A program made the translations under genes and the position numbers. The notes under the pieces are model-generated. The model was not told the DNA's origin. It did not search any database and saw only the letters and a program-made list of their open reading frames with translations. Of a DNA stretch of 17,446 nt, positions 13,228-17,446 are shown piece after piece. Source of the DNA: CAZWMK01 sp964635065 (GTDB lineage Bacteria > Pseudomonadota > Alphaproteobacteria > Sphingomonadales > Sphingomonadaceae); contig CAZWMK010000040.1 of NCBI GenBank assembly GCA_964635065.1, positions 1 to 17,446 of the forward strand, written 5' to 3'. The first letter of the stretch is position 1, and every line of letters begins with the position of its first letter.

Positions 13228-13950
13228 ATGGAACGCAATATCTATCGGGAACGCATCCATGCGCAGGCCGGTGCGCGCGCAGAATACGACGCCGGCCTGC
13301 GGCGACACATGCTCGGCATCTATCGCAACATGGGCGTCGCGCTTGTCATCAGCGGCCTGATCGCATTTGCCATCAGCGCAACGCCCGCGCTGCATGGCCC
13401 GCTGTTCAACAGCCCGCTGAAATGGGTTGCAATGCTTGCGCCACTGGCATTCGTCTTCTTCTTCAGCTTCCGCTTCGAACGGATGAGCCTTGGAGGCGCA
13501 CTGACCGCGCTATGGGCCTTTGCCGCGCTCATGGGCGTGTCGCTGGCAAGCATTTTCCTGGTATTTACCGGCGCCAGCATTGCGACGACCTTCTTCATCG
13601 CCGCCTCGATGTTCCTCGCCATGAGCCTGTGGGGCTATACTACTGGCACCGACCTGTCGCGCTGGTCGAATTTCCTGTTCATGGGCCTGATCGGCGTCGT
13701 GATCGCGGGCCTTGCGAACCTGTTCTTCCAGTCCGGCATGATGCAGCTGATCATTTCGGTTGTCGGCGTGATCGTGTTCACAGGCCTGACCGCATGGGAC
13801 ACGCAACGCGCCAAGAACGACTATCTCGCCTATGGCGGCGGCGTGGCCGGCGAAAAGGCGGCGGTGATGAGCGCCTTTTCGCTTTACCTGAATTTCGTCA
13901 ACATCTTCCAGCTGCTGTTGCAGTTCACTGGCATCCAGCGGGACGAATAG
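13228..13950 (+). CDS. Bax inhibitor-1 / YccA family membrane protein
   Basis: This 240-residue protein has about seven hydrophobic segments after a polar N-terminus of some 30 residues (MERNIYRERIHAQAG). Family marks are HMLGIYRNMGVALVISGLIAF, the ASMFLAMSLWGYTTGTDLSRWSNFLFMGLIGVVIAGLAN core, VFTGLTAWDTQRAKNDY and the closing ALSLYL-like AFSLYLNFVNIFQLLLQF. Members such as YetJ are pH-sensitive calcium leak channels; others (YccA, YbhL) interact with membrane proteases or have no set role. GAGGATGCA sits before the ATG. It follows the LysR gene on the same strand with a LysR-type box between, so it is a likely target. A hairpin follows the stop. Confidence 0.9.
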   Translation: MERNIYRERIHAQAGARAEYDAGLRRHMLGIYRNMGVALVISGLIAFAISATPALHGPLFNSPLKWVAMLAPLAFVFFFSFRFERMSLGGALTALWAFAALMGVSLASIFLVFTGASIATTFFIAASMFLAMSLWGYTTGTDLSRWSNFLFMGLIGVVIAGLANLFFQSGMMQLIISVVGVIVFTGLTAWDTQRAKNDYLAYGGGVAGEKAAVMSAFSLYLNFVNIFQLLLQFTGIQRDE

Positions 13951-13963
13951 CAACCGGATCGCC

Positions 13964-14013
13964 CGTGAACGGCGGCTTGGCAAAATCTGCCCTCCGCCGT
14001 TCACGTCCGCGAC
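13964..14013. terminator. Terminator between the convergent Bax-inhibitor and dehydrogenase genes
   Basis: CGTGAACGGCGG (13964-13975) and CCGCCGTTCACG (13994-14005) form perfect 12-bp arms around an 18-base loop that holds a smaller GGCA/TGCC pair. It lies 13 bases past the Bax-inhibitor stop. A weak T-run (TTATTTTT) lies slightly downstream on the plus strand. It probably serves both converging genes. Confidence 0.65.
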
Positions 14014-14015
14014 CG

Positions 14016-15647
14016 TTATTTTTCGCCAGCCGGGCGACCGTTATGCTCGAGGAAGGCCGAAATCTGCATGACGGTTTCCGTGTCGGCAATCGGCGCCGCC
14101 ATCATTTTCGTACCCGGATAATAGCCCTGCGGATTCGAGATGAAGGCAGGCAGCGTATAGCTGTCCCACAGCACCGCCGTTTCGGTTTTCCGCATGGCTG
14201 CCGAATAGCTGTAACCCGGCGCCTGGCCTGAACGGCGACCGAAAACGCCGGTCAGATCAGGGCCGATGTCACCGCCTTCGACCGGTCCGATGGCATGGCA
14301 TCCGGCGCAATTCTGGCCGAACAATTCCTTGGCGCGCGCATAATCATATTTGAAGTTGAACAGGACCTGCGTGAACGCTTCCTGATAGACGCCACGCGTT
14401 GCGAAATCTTCGGTCATGCTCTTGCCGGTCGGCGCGGCGAACGGCTGTGCGACGCGCGCCATTTCCTTTTTGCCCGGCGTACCGGGACGCAGGCGCACCA
14501 CCCGGCCGGTCATTGAATCGGTCAGGACATAGAGATAGCCGTCCGGTCCCTGATCGATCGAGCGGATACGCTCGTTCAGTCCGCCCATCAGCAGTTCTTC
14601 AAGAACGACCTTGTTGTCGCGGATACGGATGCGGCGCACGCCATGGCCCATCATCTCGCCCGTGAACAGATCGCCGCGCCATGCCGGATAACGGTTGCCG
14701 ACATTCTGCACGAGACCGGTCGGGGCGCGCGACGGCGACCATGTCGCGACCGGATCGGTCAGGTCCGGGCCGTCCTGCATGTCGGACATGGCCCGACCCG
14801 AATAGTCAAAGCCCCATGTGGCCAGCGGCCAGCCATAATTGGCGCCGGGTTTGACAAGGTTCAGTTCGTCACCGCCCTTGGGGCCGATGTCGATCGCCCA
14901 GATGCTGCCATCGTCCATGCGGGCGATGCCCGCCGGATTGCGAAAGCCGATGGCATAGAGTTCGGGGCGCGCGCCGGAGGTTTTGGCGTAAGGTCCGTCG
15001 ACGACCGGGGAACCGTCACGGTTCAGATGGATGATCTTGCCCGATTGGTTATCAAGCCGCTGCACCATGCCGCGACTGCCCTGCCCGCCCGACCCGACGC
15101 CGACCAGCATCGTCTTGTCGGGCAGAAACAGGATGCGCATGATGTTCGGCCCGCCCTGCGGCGCGGCATGTGCGGTGCTGAAGATGACCTTGCCATCGAC
15201 AAGGCGATTACCCTGAAGCCGCGCCTTCATGATCGAGCCGGTGCGCTCGGCGTCGGTGCCGGTGGTGTAGGTCAGATAGATGGTCTTGTTGGTCGCAAAG
15301 TCGGGATCGGCCTTCACGTCGAGGAGGCCATCGAACATGCTGGATTTCAGCACATCTGGCACGCCTTCGAGCGGCTGCGGAGACAGTACGCCCTTTTCGA
15401 TCAGCCGCAGACGGCCCACACGCTCGGTGACCAGCATGTCGCCGTTCGGCAACCAGGTCATGCCCCAGGGATGTTTCAGGCCTTCGGCGATCTGTTCGAC
15501 CCAATAGGGCTGTGCATCGACCGGCTTGACGTCAGCCGCGCGTCCTTCCGACACCGGTTGCAGCGCCATGCCCCCCGCAAAACCCGCAATAGCGATGGCT
15601 GCCACCGACATGAACCGCCATTTCGCCCGCACACCTGTCATTCCCAT
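14016..15647 (-). CDS. Secreted sugar/sorbosone dehydrogenase-like beta-propeller fused to cytochrome c
   Basis: This 543-residue protein has a signal or anchor segment at about 12-38. A PQQ-dependent glucose/sorbosone dehydrogenase-type propeller follows at about 45-390: HPWGMTWLPNGDMLVTERVGRLRLI, GKIIHLNRDGSP, ELYAIGFRNPAGIARMDDGSIWAIDIGPKGGDELNLVKPGANYGWP. A class I cytochrome c domain is at about 435-540 with C447-A-G-C450-H451 and the axial Met in GTKMM (515-516). Fusion would pass electrons straight to the periplasmic chain. The usual catalytic-histidine motif (H-x-G-G-R type) reads PQGGPN here (163-168) and the following calcium-site motif is also changed, so substrate or cofactor may differ. 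The ATG has a GGGG run four bases upstream. Another ATG two codons later is equally possible. The gene lies 136 bases after the glutathione transferase. Confidence 0.85.
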   Translation of the reverse strand: MGMTGVRAKWRFMSVAAIAIAGFAGGMALQPVSEGRAADVKPVDAQPYWVEQIAEGLKHPWGMTWLPNGDMLVTERVGRLRLIEKGVLSPQPLEGVPDVLKSSMFDGLLDVKADPDFATNKTIYLTYTTGTDAERTGSIMKARLQGNRLVDGKVIFSTAHAAPQGGPNIMRILFLPDKTMLVGVGSGGQGSRGMVQRLDNQSGKIIHLNRDGSPVVDGPYAKTSGARPELYAIGFRNPAGIARMDDGSIWAIDIGPKGGDELNLVKPGANYGWPLATWGFDYSGRAMSDMQDGPDLTDPVATWSPSRAPTGLVQNVGNRYPAWRGDLFTGEMMGHGVRRIRIRDNKVVLEELLMGGLNERIRSIDQGPDGYLYVLTDSMTGRVVRLRPGTPGKKEMARVAQPFAAPTGKSMTEDFATRGVYQEAFTQVLFNFKYDYARAKELFGQNCAGCHAIGPVEGGDIGPDLTGVFGRRSGQAPGYSYSAAMRKTETAVLWDSYTLPAFISNPQGYYPGTKMMAAPIADTETVMQISAFLEHNGRPAGEK

Positions 15648-15694
15648 AAATCCCCATCCCCCCGGCAGCCGGTTGCATACGCTGCTGCTGTTCC

Positions 15695-15710
15695 GGCAAT
15701 TACGATTGCC
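15695..15710. repeat. Inverted repeat upstream of the dehydrogenase-cytochrome gene
   Basis: GGCAAT (15695-15700), TACG, ATTGCC (15705-15710) is a perfect 6-bp inverted repeat 48 bases ahead of the dehydrogenase start. It could be an operator for that gene or a small hairpin. No convincing -35/-10 pair was found beside it. Confidence 0.35.
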
Positions 15711-15725
15711 CATATGATCTACAGA

Positions 15726-15745
15726 GATGGACGCGCTTGTCCATC
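15726..15745 (-). terminator. Weak hairpin after the glutathione S-transferase gene
   Basis: GATGGAC (15726-15732) and GTCCATC (15739-15745) pair over 7 bp around a 6-base loop, 38 bases after the transferase stop on the minus strand. The bases beyond are not T-rich, so termination is doubtful. Confidence 0.3.
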
Positions 15746-15783
15746 CTGCACGATGCAAACACCTGCCGGGGCATGAGAAGCAA

Positions 15784-16776
15784 TCAGGCGTGAATGTTGC
15801 GCCCATCCACGGCATCTGCTGTCAGCGCAAAATCGATTTCCGGCCCGGCAGGGACGATACCGGTCGGATTGATGGTGCGGTGACTTTCGTAATAATGCCC
15901 CTTGATGTGCTGCATGTTCACGGTCGCCGCGATACCGGGCAGATTGAAGACATCGCGCGTGAAGCGCCACAGATGCCTGTAATCGACGATCCGCCGAATA
16001 TTGCACTTGAAATGACCGACATAGACCGGATCGAATCGCACGAGGGTCGTAAACAGACGGATATCCGCCTCGGTCAGCATCGCTCCCGTCAGGAACCGCT
16101 GGCCAGCCAGTCGCGCGTCCAGCCAGTCGAGCGTCTCGAATAATGGCCCGATGGCCTCTTCATAGGCCGCCTGTTCCGTGGCGAAACCGGCGCGATAGAC
16201 ACCATTGTTGACGCTGTCGTAAATGCGGCTGTTCAGGGTATCAATCTCGGAGCGCAGCGCGTGCGGATAATAGTCGCCCGCCCGCGCGCCAAGACTGTCG
16301 AAGGCACTGCCCAGCATGCGGATGATGTCGGACGATTCATTGCTGACAATGCGCCCTTGCAGCTTGTCCCACAAAAGCGGCACCGTCACCCGACCACTGT
16401 AGGACGGGTCCGCCGCCGTATAGACCTGATGCAGATAACGCGCCTCGAAAAGCGGGTCGGGCACCACGCCCGGTCCCGCTTCGAAGGTCCAGCCGTTTTC
16501 CAGCATCCGCCAGTGGACGACCGAGATCGGAATCATGGCCTCCAGCCCCTTGAGCGCACGCATGATCAGCGTGCGGTGCGCCCAGGGACAGGCAAGGCTG
16601 ACATAAAGATGATAACGTCCGGCCTCGGCCTTGAATCCACCCTCTCCCGTCGGGCCGGGTGCGCCATCGGATGTGATCCAGTGGCGATAGGCGCTGTCCG
16701 AACGGACAAAGCGCCCGCCGGTCTTGCCGGTATCATACCATTGGTCATGCCAGACGCCGTCAATCAGCAGGCCCAT
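15784..16776 (-). CDS. yqjG: Xi-class glutathione S-transferase (glutathionyl-hydroquinone reductase)
   Basis: This 330-residue protein has the Xi-class catalytic motif C63-P-W-A-H-R in SLACPWAHRTLI, then TVPLLWD (131-137) with the cis-proline and SNESSDIIRML (145-155) for glutathione binding. The helical C-terminal domain has TEADIRLFTTLVRFDPVYVGHFKCNIRRI, a family hallmark. The length matches the YqjG/ECM4/PcpF group of about 320-330. These enzymes reduce glutathionyl-hydroquinones to hydroquinones with a second glutathione, releasing GSSG; PcpF does so in pentachlorophenol degradation in Sphingobium. AAAGGAA sits 7 bases before the ATG. It follows the WrbA-like quinone oxidoreductase gene by 86 bases. 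Together they suggest protection from quinones. Confidence 0.92.
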   Translation of the reverse strand: MGLLIDGVWHDQWYDTGKTGGRFVRSDSAYRHWITSDGAPGPTGEGGFKAEAGRYHLYVSLACPWAHRTLIMRALKGLEAMIPISVVHWRMLENGWTFEAGPGVVPDPLFEARYLHQVYTAADPSYSGRVTVPLLWDKLQGRIVSNESSDIIRMLGSAFDSLGARAGDYYPHALRSEIDTLNSRIYDSVNNGVYRAGFATEQAAYEEAIGPLFETLDWLDARLAGQRFLTGAMLTEADIRLFTTLVRFDPVYVGHFKCNIRRIVDYRHLWRFTRDVFNLPGIAATVNMQHIKGHYYESHRTINPTGIVPAGPEIDFALTADAVDGRNIHA

Positions 16777-16862
16777 GACAGGTTCCTTTCTTCATCATGA
16801 CCGATCGGACCGCGCAGCGCGCGGATGGCCGCTGCCCGGTCCTGCTCCAGTCCTGCTTTGCC

Positions 16863-17446
16863 TCAGCCGAACAGCTTTGCAGCGGTCGTCGCCACGCGCC
16901 GGCCAAGATAGCGCGCGCCGTCAAGGTCATTGGCATCCGGCTGGCGGCTGCCGTCACCGCCCGCGATGGTGGTGGCACCATAGGGCGCACCGCCGCGCAC
17001 CACGTCATGGCCCAGCTGCCCGGCAAAGCCATAGTCGAGGCCAACGATCGTCATGCCGAAATGCAGCATATTGGTAATGAGCGAAAACAGCGTCGTTTCC
17101 TGCCCGCCATGCTGGCTGGCGGTTGACGTGAAGGCCGCGCCCACCTTGCCATTCAGCGCGCCGCGCACCCACAGGCCGCCTGCCTGATCGAGGAACGCCG
17201 CCATCTGGGAAGACAGACGGCCAAAGCGCGTACCAGTGCCGATCACGATGGCATCGTAATTTTCAAGATCGGCCACGCTGGCGACGGGCGCTGCCTGATC
17301 GAGCTTGAAATGCGCGTTCTTCGCAATCTCGTCCGGCACGGTTTCCGGCACGCGCCTGACATCGACGACGGCGCCTGCCGCCCGCGCACCCTCGGCCACG
17401 GCATGGGCCATTTGCTCGATATGGCCATAGCTCGAATAATAGAGAA
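16863..17446 (-). CDS. wrbA: NAD(P)H:quinone oxidoreductase WrbA (start cut by window edge)
   Basis: The frame runs to the end of the window, and the first codons seen read LYYSSYGHIEQMAHAVAEGARAAGA, the flavodoxin-like FMN phosphate-binding loop of WrbA. Only the initial few residues (usually M-x-K-V-L-V) are missing. Further marks are NYDAIVIGTGTRFGRLSSQMAAFLDQAGGLW, GKVGAAFTSTASQHGGQETTLFSLITNMLHFGMTIVGLDY and GGAPYGATTIAGGDGSRQP, all standard for the FMN-dependent two-electron quinone reductases. It acts in the cytoplasm, reducing quinones to hydroquinones without semiquinone release. It precedes the glutathionyl-hydroquinone reductase gene on the same strand. Confidence 0.93.
   Translation of the reverse strand, partial: LYYSSYGHIEQMAHAVAEGARAAGAVVDVRRVPETVPDEIAKNAHFKLDQAAPVASVADLENYDAIVIGTGTRFGRLSSQMAAFLDQAGGLWVRGALNGKVGAAFTSTASQHGGQETTLFSLITNMLHFGMTIVGLDYGFAGQLGHDVVRGGAPYGATTIAGGDGSRQPDANDLDGARYLGRRVATTAAKLFG

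Noticed and set aside
14643..15776. 377-codon plus-strand frame opposite the dehydrogenase gene
   Set aside because: Antisense shadow; the minus-strand protein has signal peptide, propeller and heme motifs.
1..17446. CRISPR arrays, tRNA or rRNA genes, insertion sequences, phage att sites
   Set aside because: No regularly spaced repeats, no cloverleaf or rRNA sequence and no transposase or integrase reading frame was seen.

Overview
The window looks like chromosomal DNA of a GC-rich alphaproteobacterium, most likely a sphingomonad (Sphingobium, Novosphingobium or Sphingomonas type). Reasons are the single-domain FlgJ followed by short FlgK and FlgL, a TonB receptor with an EEIVVTAQKR-type TonB box, the abundance of EthD, SnoaL and Dabb accessory proteins around a Rieske oxygenase, and a glutathionyl-hydroquinone reductase. 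This is inferred from protein style, not from a marker gene. No tRNA, rRNA, CRISPR array, insertion sequence or phage gene was seen.

Layout. (1) 1-2420, plus strand: the end of a flagellar operon, flgJ (tail only), flgK, flgL, with overlapping stop and start codons. (2) 2610-3338, plus: a tandem EthD-domain protein. It is convergent with a ThuA-like protein (3354-4130, minus) that has its own promoter and a palindrome. (3) 4216-9730, minus: a catabolic-looking block transcribed from a promoter near 9700 that carries paired GTACA-NN-TGTAC palindromes. The order is Rieske oxygenase, small dimeric alpha/beta-barrel protein (TTG start), TonB-dependent receptor, terminator-like hairpin, Dabb-PASTA fusion, SnoaL-like protein, then a 16-bp-stem terminator. 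The substrate is not evident, and no ferredoxin or reductase partner lies in the window. (4) 9884-12117, minus: DUF465 protein, a secreted protein that closely resembles iota-class carbonic anhydrases, an SbtA-type bicarbonate transporter and an SbtB PII-like protein. This is a compact inorganic-carbon uptake module. (5) 12208-13950, plus: a divergent OxyR-like LysR regulator lacking the peroxidatic cysteine, then a Bax-inhibitor-1 family membrane protein. The same TGATAG-N7-CTATCA box lies at the LysR start and just after its stop. (6) 14016-17446, minus: WrbA quinone oxidoreductase (start cut off by the window edge), Xi-class glutathione S-transferase, and a secreted sugar-dehydrogenase-like propeller fused to cytochrome c.

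The most interesting part is region 4 with its regulator. Periplasmic CO2/bicarbonate interconversion, bicarbonate import and PII-type control appear to be packed into one heterotroph operon, facing a modified OxyR whose probable binding box recurs before the Bax-inhibitor gene. The Dabb-PASTA fusion and the Rieske operon with its GTACA operators come next. All functional statements rest on sequence recognition from memory; no database search was run.
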